Shown here: positions 36,913-50,645 of the stretch, in pieces
Layout of the letters: every line of letters begins with the position of its first letter
Position numbering within the stretch: position 1 is the stretch's first letter
NCBI GenBank assembly: GCA_003254905.1
Contig: QANU01066072.1
Coordinates: 9,969 to 73,968 of the forward strand
Reading direction: 5' to 3'
Length of the DNA stretch: 64,000 nucleotides
Source of the DNA: Nissolia schottii
Taxonomy: Eukaryota > Streptophyta > Magnoliopsida > Fabales > Fabaceae
Program-made: the position numbers and the translations under genes
Notes under the pieces: model-generated
The model's database searches: none
Seen by the model: only the letters and a program-made list of their open reading frames with translations
What the model was told of the DNA's origin: nothing

Positions 36913-37092
36913 TTTTCTTTTAAAATCTTCTTCCTTTTGGAGGAGGGATCAAGGGTGGTATCTTGGATTTATACTATTAAGAGCAGAACAAATAAATAAA
37001 GGAGTATCTAAGGAGAGAGATGAACAGAGTGGAAGGTCTTAAACTGAGATGTGGAAGATGGATGGATTGGTAGGTGAAGTAGTGAGGGTTGC

Positions 37093-37100
37093 TATTTATA
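37093..37100 (-). promoter_or_regulatory. TATA box of the ACC synthase gene
   Basis: On the minus strand this reads TATAAATA, inside CTTGTATAAATAGCAACC. It lies 181 bases upstream of the start codon, which would give a 5' UTR of about 150 bases. Confidence 0.7.
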
Positions 37101-37320
37101 CAAGAAGCCTTATATATTGCCAAAGAGGGGCACGCAAGCAATTACATCCGCTTTTGACCAAGATAATCTCTCTCCGTCAATGAATGTGTTAACTACAAGC
37201 GCTCTGTCCACCGCCCCACCTACATCACGTGAAATCCTCGTCCCAACTATCACACACACAAACTCGATAGTAATCTACTCAATTCCTCTTGATTTTCACG
37301 TAACTTTTTCACTGAATTAT

Positions 37321-38150
37321 CATCATTATTATGATATAATATTATAATAGTTATATTTATCATATACTTAAATTATGATATTAATTAGTGATTCAAAAAT
37401 TAAATTTAATATATTAAGATAAATAAGCAAATATCATTATTACAAATTTATCAATATCATTATATTATTTTATTGCAATCATTATATATATTTTACACTT
37501 GAATTGTGTTATTGATGAGTTGAGAAAAATTAAACTTTTATAAAAAAAAAAGTATAAATAAAAATTATAATAGACTTAAAATAACTTTAATAAAATGTCA
37601 TTAATAAAAATTTTATTTTGTTAATAAAAAATAATAAATTAAACTTATTAATAATATTCATATTAATCATGTTAATATATTTTAAAAAAATATTACCAAT
37701 AAACTTAATTTATTATTTTTTTATCAACAAAATAAAATTATTAATGATACACTATTAAAGTTACTTTATGCCTATTAAATATTTTATTGCAATTATTATA
37801 TGTATTTTATACTTGAATTGTGTTACTAATGAGTTTTAAAAAGATCAAACTTTTAAGCAAAAAAGTTACAAATAAATTATAATTAGAGTTATTTTAAGCT
37901 TATTATAATCTTTATTTGTACTTTTTTTTTTATAAAAGTTTGATTTTTTTCATCGGTTACAGAATTAAAGTGTAAAATATATATAATGATTGTGACAAAA
38001 TAACCTAATAATATTAGTAGCCCAGTGATAATAATGTTTACAAATTTAATTTGATATACTAAATTTAACTTTTAAGTTACTAACTAGTAACACAATTTAA
38101 TAATATAATAAATATATTTATTGTAATATTGTATCATAATAATGCTAATA
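37321..38150. mobile_element. AT-rich foldback element (about 830 bp) upstream of ACC synthase
   Basis: The left arm (about 37321-37560) and right arm (about 37910-38150) are imperfect inverted copies over roughly 240 bases. CAATCATTATATATATTTTACAC on the left pairs with its reverse complement GTGTAAAATATATATAATGATTG on the right. The outer parts CATTATTATGATAT / ATCATAATAATG also pair. A direct partial copy of the left arm (ACTTGAATTGTGTTA) recurs at about 37810. No transposase is present. The near end is about 220 bases upstream of the ACC synthase TATA box. Confidence 0.65.
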
Positions 38151-38894
38151 ACTTAGCATTAAAGTTGAAAGGAGCAAGTTCATGTCTTACCTCACAAATT
38201 GTTTTTTTTTTCCAAAAAAATATTACTATTTCCGGAAAGTGTCTCCTACCGGCTACACGCTCGCGTGGGACTTTCACGTAAGAACTTATATGAGTTATGT
38301 TTTTTTTTTCCCTTTAATTGTAAAAAAAAAAAAATTGGGTATACGAATTGTGAAAATATAGGTTGGTTACAATTTCGTGGTGGCGAAGTTAAGAAAAAGA
38401 AAAGAAGAAGAAAAAAAAAAAAAAAGGGCATAGATAGCTTGCTAGGAGGGGGGAGAAAGTGGCGCCGAGACGAGACCGACAGCAAATCTCATGGACCCAC
38501 AAGGGCCATCAAGACTTAATTCGGAACCCAGGCTATGCCCACAGCATGGACCATTATGCTCCCTGGTTGTACTAACCTCCACCCTATTTTGTCGGCTATT
38601 TTCTTCAACCCCTTTTTTAACCTTCCAAAATCAGCTTCATTCATTCGTCCACCTTGTTCCTTTTATACCTAGCTCCCCTCAATATATTTTGGCACTGGCA
38701 TGCTAACACATTTGTTGATTCGGATCTGACTATAAAATTTGAATCAATAATATTGGGCACGCCAACACCATGTTGCTGATACTTCCTAGCTAGTGTATAT
38801 ATGTCTGTTAATTATGTACTCTTGCAACTAGAGATTGCATCGCGTAGACATATAATCTACGGAAAATCAAATTGATTGGTCAAAATTAGCAAGC

Positions 38895-38943
<49 letters not shown>

Positions 38944-41900
38944 TTATGTACCATGATAGTGGATTTAAACCAATGTTAAACGAGAAAATAACAATGGATA
39001 CATGATGAGTTGCCAATGTGTTAATTCTCGTTGGATTGTTATTATTTTTTCTTCTTGACTTATTTCTTTCATATGGTTCGCTTTGTCTTAAATAAAATGT
39101 TACACGATTGATATGGGATAGGAAAAAAATGATAAAGATTAATTCACTTATCGATACTAACAAGATATTAGTCCATGAGAAAGAGTTAGGATCTCTTAAT
39201 CATGAGATTGAGTTTGACTTTAAGATTTATGTGTATAAATCTAAATATGCTGTCAAAAATAATGTCTATTTAGATATTTGACTATATTTTAAGAGATTAA
39301 TTTCTCTTTTATCAAATGAGAGAATACTCTAATAGTGTGTAACACTTTTAACTTAACCACAGGTTAGTTATGAAGTAATTAGAGAAGTTAGTAATCAATT
39401 ATAGCAGTTAGCAAGTTAGTTACAACAAGTTGCTTCACTCACAAGCAACCGAGCTGTGTATAACACAGCCTTTGGCTCATGTATTCGATTAGAGTTTCTT
39501 TTCATTTTGTTCTCTGGTGTTTGCTCTCTGCTTTCTTTCTGTTATACTCTAAAATAATACTCTGTTCTATAAGTATTGTGATAATAGTAATAATATGCTT
39601 TGTGTATGAATTCAAGCACCCTACTTTTATCTGATGCATGACATAATTGGCCTAATCTCACATGCAGTGATATTACGGAGGACGGAAGTCGTTTCGGTAG
39701 GAAAAGAGTATACTTTTGTTCAATTTGTTTAACTGTTGAGAATGGATGATCTTGCGACAATTTGAAAAGGAAAATATTTCTTTTACCCAATTTTTTAGAC
39801 ATTATTCAGACATAAATGTTTGGTAGATGGATTAATTTTTTTATTCCTGATAATGTTATTTTTAAGCAAGACATTTTGAACACATTTAAATTGAAGTTCA
39901 AAAAAGTTTGCAGATTGATATACTTAAAAATTAACATTTTCTTTCACAGACATAGATCAAAATTTTCATAAATTAACATTTCCTTTCACCGAAATTCAAC
40001 ATTTTTTTTAAGGTGAGAACAAAAATGGACTTTCACATTTTAGAAAAGCACGCAGTTATCAACCGCATACTAAACATGGAATACATCCCTATGGTAACTG
40101 GTAAGATTTTCATAGATGTGAAAAATATTTCGTCAACCAAATACGCCCCCACATGGAATTATGAAGCACTAAATAGCTAGTTTGGTTATGCAGAGTTTAG
40201 ATTTAATTTTGCTTCCTATCTATGCCTATTATGTAGAGGGATGCGTAATTGACTGTGCAAGGGTTACTTGTAGTAAATTGTTTGCCTTAATGGGAAAGAG
40301 TAGGTACTCTCTCCCCCCCGTTAAAAAACAAGTGTGTTTCTTACTTAATTTTTTTTTTTTTAAATTTTAGTGAGACCTTTTTCATTTGGGCCGAGTTTCC
40401 GATGGTTTGGGGGGTCTTTGGAGTGATAACCCCTGCCCCACCTTTCGGTGGCTCGTTTTGGTTCGTTGGTTTCGGTGAATAAATTGATACCTTGCACTTA
40501 TAGGTAAAAAAAAAAAAAAACCAACTAGAGTTAATTATCTTAATGGTAAATCTACGAGATAAAGCAAAAAATAATAGATGATAAATTAGTTTAATATAAA
40601 TTGATCAGGAAGATACTTAAATTTATTATTTTAAATAATTAGTATACTCCATCAATTATTTACCTCTAATCAATAATTCAATTTTTTGAAAAAGATGATT
40701 TTTAACATAATAAAAAAAAATTGTAACCATAAAATTTAAAGCTCATTCATTACGAATGCATTTATAAATAGTGTCTATGTATTAAGTCAAAATAACTCTT
40801 TTGTGAGGAACGTATTAAAAAATTGGATAAAGACAAATGAATAAGTATATATCATAATAATATCGATAATGATTGAAGGTAAGACTAATTTTATAAGCCA
40901 TTTTCAAAGTAACTTCCTCTATTTTGTTTTAGTTTATTTTTATTTTAGAAAAGCTAGCCTCATTAAATAAATACAAGGAAGAAAATATTTGAAAGCGACC
41001 TAGGCAAACAATTTGATGAATAGGACACTAAAGACAAAGGATGTAGGGGATTCCCGAGTCCTAACTCCTAACCCCTTAATTTCACATTAATTAGCTAAAT
41101 AATGACATTAATGGACAAGCCAGAAAAGAGGGTACCCCATCTAATCCTAATTGTAAACAAGAACGAGAGTATGGTCTCTTATTTGGGTAGAACGATCTGA
41201 TTGACGCAGTTGATCGCATTCTATCTCTAGCGGACACAAACTCATTGAAGCAATTACGGGAGCACCAAGCTAAAGACATGAATTGAAAGCCCCTTAAGTT
41301 TTGTAACTAAGCAATATTGCATCATTACAAAGCATTGTTGGTAAAGTTAATTAAATGGCAAAGCATAAATTTTCTTTCCTTCGTCGTTAGACAGGACATC
41401 TCAATAGCTAATGTATCCCTTAGAGGGCACCTCAGCACAATGGACAATTCGATCCCTTCCTCCTTCTGTTCATGCCTAGGTTCTGGATCGACTGTATACT
41501 TGTTGGTGATCATTAATTTCATTCTCCTAGAACATTAGAGTATGGAGGATCTCCTCTAATCTATAACAGCTACGTGACAACTGCAAAAGCCACTGCAACG
41601 CTAAATTGTGTAAGAGCAGAAAATCAATAAACAATTATTAAGGTCAATCTTGAGTCAATTAAAATAAATAATCTTGAGTCAATCACAATTATTAAGGTGT
41701 GTGGTCTACCATGGTAAAATTTACTATAGATTTTATACATTTGCGAGTATAATGGTCTTAGGATTATGGATTTTGATTCTCAACATAACATTAATCATAT
41801 ATAATAGGTCTGGTCCACAATCTTTCATTGTTTCCGTCACCCCCAGTGTCCCATTAATTTAGGATTGGTTTAAGTAGAACAAATGAGGACAATCTCTCTG

Positions 41901-44253
41901 TACTTGAGAATGTTATTTGTACGTGACTGGAGTTGAATATTTCACCCATTATAGAGCTAGTTAAATGGATAAGTATTTAAAGAAGGACGGAGGGATATCG
42001 ATGATGCGGGAGCCCACGTGGTTTGTAGCAAAGGAAGGGTTATTAGGGCATGTGAAACCCTCGTTTAAATGCCACCCCATACCATAGCACCCTCCGGAAC
42101 ATATTTACACATAGACATAATTAGTCACCGGGGCCAATATTAGAGAGCTAGCGATTGAGTCCATTATGACAACTAACATGATGCTCACGTTAGTCCAATA
42201 TTCCTCACTCTCTTACGAGGAGACAATGCCACGAACCACAATTTGCTCTATTTATTCAATGTTGTAGGTCCATGTGCCCCCCCCCCGCCCCAATTTGCCG
42301 ATGCTCCTCTAACTCTCTCACTTCTCATGGTGTCAAATTAAAGTCGACTGCCTTTTATCAAGGCACTCATTGATAGAATTATTTACTAATTTCTCTGCAG
42401 TGATTGATATTGCACAAATCAATAGACTATTAGTTATAGATGAATCTTTATTTCTATGAGTAGAAATTGAATCTCTTATATCATAATTAAGAGACCAAGT
42501 ACTAATGTTTCACTGCGCTCACTGCGCCACACTACGCGGTTAGTCGACTACTATATAACCCATTATATTAATTTGCACAACAAGGTCAACAAAAATTACT
42601 TATACTAACTCAAATTAATGCAAGTCACATAAATATTAGTAAAATGAGGGCTTGAGAATCAATTTAAAAGGTCTTTTTAACAATTGTTTTAAGGACACTC
42701 GTTAAATTTAAATAATAAGAAAAAAATCAAATTTTCTGAATTAAAAATCAAGGTTTTTTTTCCTTAAAATAATACATTTAATATAATTTTTATTTAAAAA
42801 AGAGTCTCCTTCCTTGTAAAATTCTTACAATACTCGTTAAACATATCATAAATTGAATAAGCATGCATATACATGCGCAATTTGTTTCCGCAACATTTGG
42901 TTCTTCTTAATTAAACCAATAAATATTTATTAATTAGTATTAATTAAAAGTAACACACTGACAGTTGACCTGAATATAAGTCGTAATGTATGGACTCGGT
43001 CCAAAATCAGCTTCTTGTTATGAATGCTATGTGTTGAATGAAAGCACGGAAGGTATCCTTATATTGCTCTTCGTTCAAGTTGACGACTGAGTTTGAACTT
43101 CGAATTAAATATTAGCTGCAAGTGGAAGAAGTCAATGAGCAGTAGATTAACCAAAAAAAAAAAAAAGTCAATGAGTTCAAGTTTAAGTTGTAGATTTTCG
43201 TTATTTCATATGTTTAGCTTTTAGGAGAGATATTAGCTAACCTGAACTATTGTTTTATCAATAATTATTTGAAAGGGCTCAAAATTAACTCTCTTAATGC
43301 TAGGGTACTTGACTCAAGTGTAGGTTGAATGATAAATAATCTTGTAAGGTGGTTGAAACTGTTCCTCAATTGGTGGAATACTGAGTTTTCAAGTATATGA
43401 TTATGATAATGGGATGAACTCGTCTTTAGAAGGATTGCAAAAAGTATCCAGTTATAAACGTCGCAGGAGGATTCATCTTCTTAAAATGCGGGGATTGACA
43501 CAGACACCCTCGTCTTAAAGTAATACGGATTGATTGCAATCAGAAAAAAAGAGAGTTTATCTCCAAATTTCGAAAATGCAGATATGTTTACCCTTAAACT
43601 ATTAGTAGGTTATGGTTTTATTGGTCTAGATAAATATACTCCTTTTTTTTTTTTCTTTATGAAGAGCAATCTCACTTTAAAGGAGTCTTATTTTTATATG
43701 AATATGGTGATTTACCAATATATCATGTATTGTAATATTAGCAGGGTTAATAAAAAAAATATTAATTAGCAGGATATGTACAAATTTTCCTGTACACAAT
43801 TATCCGTGCAAAACAAACTGAAATATTTGTTCAAATTTTTCATTGCTAAATATCTATTATTACATTGTAATGACGTATTCACCTTCAATCATATATAATT
43901 TGTTTAAATAATTAACTAAAAAAAAGGATGTGTTTTTTTGAGATAAGGTTAAGTGTGATAAATAGGGAAACATGTAGCCCATAAAAAATGACAAATTATA
44001 AATAAATTATCAGTGATCAATTAGCTAGCATAACACGAGTCCATATATGTTTATTCCATGATATATAAACTTTTCTAAAACTATGTACTTTGAACACTTT
44101 TTATTAGGTAAAAAATTCTCCATCAACTAGAAATTTTGTTATGATATATAGCCCATTAATGTAAAATTGTAAATGTCATTTTAGTGAAACGTGAAAAGAC
44201 AGTAATCTTACTCCCATAAAGTAAAATATTAAAATTTGGCAGTTAGGCGCTTC

Positions 44254-44303
<50 letters not shown>

Positions 44304-45379
44304 CGATTTTAAATAATAAGGCAATCAATTTTAACTTATAATAATAAAAAAATATGCATAAGATATATTAAAAATCCAGTTGTTTGTTCTAATAGAAAGG
44401 AGGAGGAGGAAAAATCCAAGTTGATATATGAAAGTCAGAAGCAGTATTTATGAACAGTGAGGACCATGAAGAAGGGTCGTAGTCCGACATAGTGCCTTCA
44501 ACACACAATTGTTATATTGTCATGTTACAATCACGTGGGTCGTGGGTGAGCAACCAATAAAGACAAAAGTGTGGCCGAAACATCATAGGGGGTCTTCTTA
44601 CTTTGAAAACCAACCTCTTTGGGATAATTATTTGCATCACTTCATGTCCAAATCAAACAAGAGAAGCTCCAATTAGGCTTTGTTTCCTTACTCTTCTATT
44701 TTCAATGTCGAATCCAACAGCCAGCCCACCTTGAAAGCGAAACGCTTGCACTATCGTTAGGCCCACTTCCAACTTGATCATCATCTAGATTTCCTCCTAC
44801 ATTTACTGATTTTTGTCTTGTTTCAGTTCATCATAACATAATTTATCACCAACTGTACACCTTCTCTCGTCTTTCAAATTCTTACTGAAAAACAATTTAA
44901 TGTAGTTAAATCAAAACGTTATTAAATTTAATGAGCCAAGTCGGAATTATTGGTCCATACCAATGATGACCCTATAATATGGGCTCAATTTAAATCACTC
45001 AAATACACGAACTTCAGCCCATAAGATAACACAAAAATCTCAGTCACAAAGGTGCTCAAACATTTAGATTCTTTGAGTGTTGTAATCAATACGTAGAGGT
45101 GGGTACTAGTGATAACCCTATCCGTTTTACCTAGTCTACAACAGACCAAATTAAACAAACTGAACTGATTTGGTATGCAAAATAAATGGACTAATAATGA
45201 CCTAAGCCCGCATCCACATCGCATAGCCTGTAGGGTTCGTTGGCTAGCCCACATTATTATTTTTTGGAATTTTAAATTAGAATTTAAATCTTCAATCTTA
45301 ATTCATTCTTAATATTGACCAAAAGAATTCATCAACGTGACAAGACTTTAATTGTACAAAACTATAATCTTGGACTTGC
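38151..45379. other. Intergenic region with minor repeats, no gene seen
   Basis: No recognisable coding frame. It contains A/T runs at 38190-38420, a (TA)n microsatellite at about 38897-38938, and an ATT/AAT trinucleotide repeat at about 44261-44300. A stretch at 39340-39550 (repeated GTTAG motifs, a CT-rich leader-like end) could be a small LTR. A piece ending in GAATAAATTGATACC and an A-run at about 40380-40520 could be a LINE or other retroposon 3' tail. A C-run lies at 42279-42286. None of these is certain. Confidence 0.4.
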
Positions 45380-45403
45380 CCCAAAAAATAACAATATAAA
45401 TAC

Positions 45404-45810
45404 GTGATATCTCGTCCTTGTCTGAATTACCCGACAAGATATTCCAAAAATATTAAGAGAGGGCCAAGGAATACTTGTACCAAGAGAGGGCATGCAAGAC
45501 ATCAAAAACAATCTCCCAGAGAAATTGGTGAAGGCCCAAGAAGGAGATTTTACCAATCACCACGTGCTGACTATCCGTGCAGCAATCGTCCACGGATAGT
45601 AAAGTAGGGAAGGTACACTAATTATACCCCACTTACCATATCCTTGACACAACTATACAAGAAAATCCAGCACAAAGATGGATTCCCTAAGCCAAAACCA
45701 ATACGGTTGAGGCCAGGGACAGACACTACCCTATTTTGCAACTTCCATGACTTCTACGACCATAATATCAAGCATTACGTGGATTTAAAAGATGAAGTGG
45801 AAAGCTAGGC
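45404..45810 (+). pseudogene. gypsy gag remnant
   Basis: Toward the end it reads CNFHDFYDHNIKHYVDLKDE, a decayed form of the gag zinc-finger region C-x2-H-x3-G-H-x-T-x2-C-x2-LKDE common in plant gypsy elements; the glycine and second cysteine are lost. Upstream is a basic stretch (RPRNTCTKRGHARHQKQ-like). The N-terminal gag is not recognisable. It should package element RNA in an intact relative; this copy cannot. Confidence 0.55.
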
Positions 45811-46076
45811 ACGTGGCGGCAGATTAGAAATGTATGTTGTACAAGAGAGAAGAATGGATAACAGAGATCAGGATAGAAGAAATTACATTACGGATAACTG
45901 CAGGTGTGAAGATTATCCTGATGAACGAAGAGACGGAGATTTCAGGTGATATGAAAATACCAGGGTTATCAATACCATTGCCGACAGCTTCGCAGGAGGC
46001 GGTTTTACTAGGTCCGCTAGGAAAAGACATCCCCAAGAGGTATTACACCTAGACAGGGAAACAAGTCATAATATCC

Positions 46077-46465
46077 GCAGAACAAGGCACCTCCCTGATA
46101 TCACATTCACCAGGAAAGATTATGCTCACACTACCCAGATGCATGATGATCCAATGGTCATCTCCGTAATATTAGTGAACACTGAGGTCAGGCGAGTGCT
46201 GCTAGATCAGGGAAGTTCAACAGATATTATCTTCAGGAGCTATTTTAACCAACTCAATCTGAAGATTTCCAACTTGGAACATGACCCTAAGGATCTCATA
46301 AGCTTCTCTGGAGAAATGGTCACTCTGGACAAATATGTCTCCCTATATCTGGCTGTGGGACGTAAGCCCACCACAAAGATAGAAAAAGTGAAGTTCCTAG
46401 TGGTTAATAAGCCTTCTGCTTACAACATAATCCTGGGTCGACCCCACATTGAATGCAATAAATGA
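46077..46465 (+). pseudogene. gypsy aspartic protease remnant
   Basis: The frame starts at HDDPMVISVI, followed by RRVLLDQGSSTDII, where the usual D-x-G-S/T-S active site is DQGSS. It ends in YNIILGRPHI, the conserved ILGRP block of the retropepsin fold. About 108 residues are open, the best-preserved part of the element. A stop follows at once where intact relatives continue. Confidence 0.8.
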
Positions 46466-46608
46466 AGTGATATCCACCGCAACCCTCACTATAAAATTTT
46501 GACAGTAGAGAACAAAGTGGCCACGGTCCGTGGAGACCAAGTTACAGCCCAAAAGTGTTACAATGCTAGCCTTCAGATCAAAAGCCGACATCACGATCAG
46601 CTCACGTT

Positions 46609-47328
46609 ATGATGACCAAGATTTATTCTACAAACCCTCCTCAGTGGGTAAGGACGAAGCCTGAAAGAGAAATAGAACCTGTTCAGATAGGTGTTAACCT
46701 TGAACATGTCACTTTCATTAACAAATCTCTCCCTCCAAGGGCAAAAGAGCGAGTAATAGCAACTCTCCAACAAAATGCAAAGGATGTGTATAGACTGCAT
46801 AAACCTCAATAAAGCCTGTCTTAAGGATTCATACCCTCTGCCGAACATAGACGAAGACTTCTAGTGGATTTAGCCTCGGGATTCAAGTTCTTAACATTCT
46901 TGGACGCTTATGTCGGGTACAATCAGATTCCTATGCATCACGCGGACGCAAAAAAGACATCTTTCATAACCCCCATAGGTAATTACTATTACCGAGTAAT
47001 GCTATATGGGTTGAAAAATGCAGGAGCTACTTACGAACGATTGATGGACAAGATATTCTCGAAGTTAACTAGACATTTGGTCAAGGTTTATGTAGATGAC
47101 ATGATTGTAAAGTCATTTGCGGAAGAAGGGATAACCTTGGACCTAGATATAATTTTCAGCACTTTATGCCTTCACAATTTGAGGTTAAATCTGGCTAAGT
47201 ACTCATTCACAGTGGAAGCCGGGAAGTTCTTAGGATTCATGATCACGCAACGCGGAATTGAAGTAAATCTTGCGAAGTGTGAAGCCATTCTAAGCTTGAG
47301 ATCCCTATCCATGATCAAAGAAGTCTAA
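46609..47328 (+). pseudogene. gypsy reverse transcriptase remnant
   Basis: An upstream frame (INKSLPPRAKERVIATLQQN) leads by frameshift into CINLNKACLKDSYPLPNIDE, the family's N-terminal fingers. A second frame from 46864 holds FLDAYVGYNQIPMHHAD, then YRVMLYGLKNAGATYERLMD, the catalytic YVDDM with VK, and KFLGFMITQRGIEVN. The YVDD box is intact, but two or more frame breaks separate the domain into pieces. Confidence 0.85.
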
Positions 47329-47399
47329 GCCTCGACCGACATGATCGCTTCACTGAACAGATTTTTGGCTGCATTAGCGAAAAAAGCCCTGCCCTTTTT

Positions 47400-48330
47400 C
47401 AAGCTCATGAAGAAGATGAACTGTTCGAGTAGACAGAGGAATGTGAGCAAGCTTTCAACTAATTCAAGGGATATCTGTCACAACCTCCTATTTTGACAAA
47501 ACTCGAAAGATGTGAAAAATTGTTTTTGTATCTCTCCATTTTTGAGGAGACGGTGGCGCCTGCATTGTTAAAGGAAAATGGTCAGACCTAGCTCCCAGTT
47601 TACTTTACTAGCAAAGTCTTATATGGGGCAGAGCTAAAGTATCAGAAGCTAGAGAAGCTAGCCTTTGCGTTGCTCAACTCAACAAGAAGACTGGGGCCTT
47701 ATTTTCAGTCTCACCCTATCGTTGTTAGAACAAATCAACTCATTAAACAAGTGCTCCACAAACCTGATCTAACAGGACGGACGTTAACCTGGTTCGTCGA
47801 GCTTTTAGAATTTGACATCTAGTATAAGTCACGGATCGCAATCAAAGCACAAGCCATGTCTGATTTCATTGCGAAATTTACTGGCAACAACACTTCCACA
47901 GAAACCACCAAATGGACATTGTATGTCAATAAGGCATCAAGTATCCGTAGAAGCGGCGTAGGAGTACTGTTGGAAGGTCCTAATGGGTTGCAACTTGAGA
48001 TGACTGTCAAAATTTGATTTCAGAACTTCCAATAACTAAGCGGAGTACGAAGTCTTGGTTGCAGGTCTTAACCTGGCCAAGGATGTAGGATCAAGAAGCC
48101 TGATTGTCTGCAATGATTCCCAGATTGTAATGGCACAGGTAAAAGAAGATTATTAGGCCAAGGACACTCACCTACAGTAGTATCTTGGGTTGGTGAAGAA
48201 AATGTTGGCCTCCTTTAAAAGCTACGACATCAAACATGTCCTGCGGAAGGAAAATGAACGTGCTGACACTATTCATGTTAGCGAGTACCCGCCCAGGGGG
48301 AAACATCAAAACACTCATTCAGGAAACCCT
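47400..48330 (+). pseudogene. gypsy RNase H and linker remnant
   Basis: In the + frames one reads LYLSIFEETVAPALLKENG, then PVYFTSKVLYGAELKYQKLE and LAFALLNSTRRLGPYFQSH, which is the plant gypsy RNase H region. It is followed by LLEFDI and later tether pieces. Several stops interrupt it (for example where WYDI.YK is expected near 47820). No function is expected. Confidence 0.7.
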
Positions 48331-48535
48331 ATGCCGCCCTTCTGTATCGACCGAAGTTAATAAGGTAAAGCTTCAAGAGAACTCACCCAAATGTTGGACC
48401 ACTTCGATAGTAAAGATCGTTCGCGGAGAAGATTTAGTTTTAACTGATGATCAAGAAAAATGACTAAGGAGAGAAGCCGCCAGGTAGACCTTAGTAAGTG
48501 ATCAACTTTACAGAAAATCAATCTCTCAACCCCTT

Positions 48536-49620
48536 CTAAAAGTTTGGGATCACTAAGAATACCATATGTTTTAGAGGAGATACATGAAGGATCTTGCGGC
48601 CATAAAAGCCTAGTATTGAAAATACTTCGCGTAGGATTGTACTGACCCACTCTCCAGAAAGATTCCACTGACTACGTGAAGAAATGCAAAAAGTGTCAAG
48701 AGTACGCCCATTTCCATATAGCCTCGCCCGTGGAACCCTCAAGCATGTCAACCTCATGGTCATTTCAAAAATGGGTAATTGACATACTTTGTCCCTTCCC
48801 ACAAGCCACTGACCAAAGGAAGTTTCTCATAGTAGCAGTTGATTACTTCACACAGTGGGTGGAAGCAGAACCTCTGGCGACGATTACTTCAGTGCAGTAC
48901 AGGTGTGGAATAACATCCTCACAAGATTTGGCATCCTGAAAATATAGTGTCTAACAATGGTACTTAGTTCATGGACAAAAAATTCATAACCTTCCTACAA
49001 GGGTTTCGGATTAAACACCATTTTTTTATTAGTGGAACATCCTCAAACCAACGGCCAGGTCGAAGCCACCAACAAGGTCATATTGAAAGGCCTAAAAAAG
49101 AGACTAGATGAAGCAAAAGGATTATGGGCGGATGAATTAGGAAGTGTACTGTGAGCCTACCGGACCACCCCTCGCTCAATCACCTCTTACTCCTCGTTTC
49201 GATTGGCATACGAAAGCGAAGCCGTTATACCACTAGAGATAAAGGAAGATAGTCTCACAGTACGGCATTTCTCCCCAGAGAATAACAATCATGTCAGTGC
49301 AGAAGAGATAGACCTTATTGAAGAATGCAGAAATGAAGTCTGAAATCAAGAAGAAGTCATCAAAAGACATGTTACACGCAAGTACAACTCCTCAGTCTTT
49401 CTGCTGAAGTTCACCCTAGAAGAAACCATCATGCAAAAAGCTAACATAGACACTAAGATGCTAGGGCAAGGCAAGTTGCACCCCAATTAGGAAGGACCGA
49501 ACATTGTCATGGAAGACCTCGGTCGTGGAGCATACAAACTTACAACTACAACGAGAAAAGCAATCCCAAGGACATGGAACACAACTAATTTAAGAAGATT
49601 CTATCTTTAGAGTTTTTATC
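48536..49620 (+). pseudogene. gypsy integrase remnant
   Basis: CKKCQEYAHFHIA near 48690 is the HHCC zinc-binding end. FQKWVIDILCPFPQATDQ then FLIVAVDYFTQWVEAEPLAT marks the first catalytic Asp region (WVIDIL). Later, HPQTNGQVEATNKVILKGLK near 49040 contains the catalytic Glu. The C-terminal part reaches about 49620. Stops and frameshifts are numerous. Confidence 0.8.
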
Positions 49621-50254
49621 TTTATATCTTGTACTTTGCTTTTTACTAATATGCTTTGCTAAGGCCATAGAGCTAGTTTCATTCAATAATAAAACAGGAT
49701 TCCACAAAAATCTTCTCGGATCACATGAAAAGGAAGGAAACATAAAAAAATATAAGAAGAAATCGTTGAAAAAGCGATAATAAAATAAATTCCCTGAGTT
49801 GATCACTCGGGCATTGAAAAAAGGAGCAGCAATGATGCCTTGCAAATACCTCTAGTTGAAGGAAACAAGACACAGAAATGGCAAGTTAAATGAAAGAAAA
49901 GCAATAGTAGAAGAAGAATTGAAGAAATAGGCAAGAAAACAGTTAATGAACTGCCAAACTTGAAACTCAAAACCATAGGGAAGTGCAAAGGATTCCCTCC
50001 AAAGTCATCATTGCACATCTTGAATCACGCGCCATTGGGAAAGCAAAATGCCACCCTACGGTACACATGGCATCACACGAGAGGATTAATTTTCCCTTGT
50101 GTCAGCATGTCACATCACACGACATCTGAAGGGACAAACCCTTCAACCGCCACAATCCCTTATCAAATATTCCACGGAACGAAACCACGGCAAGAAGCCA
50201 TTAATTCAACTCAGACCGCAAAGCTTCATTCCGCACTCCAAGCTAGGGGGCTCC

Positions 50255-50645
50255 TGTTATGGACTGGGCCCTAAAGGACCATTCTGGAACCCAAACCCAA
50301 TGGTCCACTGAAAAATACAACCCAAACAGGCTCGTCCCCATAAGCATTCAGAGAGATCCTCGGACCGTGACGCATTCCCTCGACGAACATCACTCCACGG
50401 ACCTCGGAGAGGAACTCGAGCAAGAGAATCCCTGGCCAGCGGAAGTCACGACTCCCACCCAGGTATTTAAGCCAACCCAGTATACTAGGTACAACCTAGA
50501 ACCCATCTCCCCTTGACTTTACCCTATCATCCTACCTTCACTAACTTGAGCGTCGGAATCCTTGCAGGTACCCGTCCCAGCATCCCGAACCCAAAGAGGA
50601 GCTCCAGGATCCAAAATTGCACCGAGGACCTTACCTCTCAGTACA
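50255..50645 (+). mobile_element. 3' LTR of the gypsy element, copy 1
   Basis: The purine-rich AGCTAGGGGGCTCC directly precedes TGTTATGGACTGGG, a polypurine tract followed by a TG start. The LTR has TATTTAAG near 50464 as TATA box and a likely end at CTCTCAGTACA (50645), giving 391 bases. The right boundary is inferred from the CA ending. An 85-codon open frame inside it carries no known domain. Confidence 0.6.

Larger units (their letters stand above)
45380..50645 (+). mobile_element. Decayed Ty3/gypsy retrotransposon, 5' LTR not found
   Basis: gag, protease, reverse transcriptase, RNase H and integrase remnants occur in that order on the + strand, each broken by stops or frameshifts, followed by a polypurine tract and 3' LTR. 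The order with integrase last defines Ty3/gypsy. No copy of the LTR start (TGTTATGGACTGGG) was found upstream, so the 5' LTR is deleted or beyond recognition. The non-coding gap between integrase and LTR is short here because about 1.93 kb, present in the second copy (51014-54199), is missing. Confidence 0.85.

Noticed and set aside
41091..41279. 62-codon minus-strand frame
   Set aside because: Short, no motif, and no supporting context.
50259..50516. 85-codon frame in the LTR, present again at 53813-54070
   Set aside because: Its near-identity in both places comes from the DNA duplication, not from protein selection; no domain seen.
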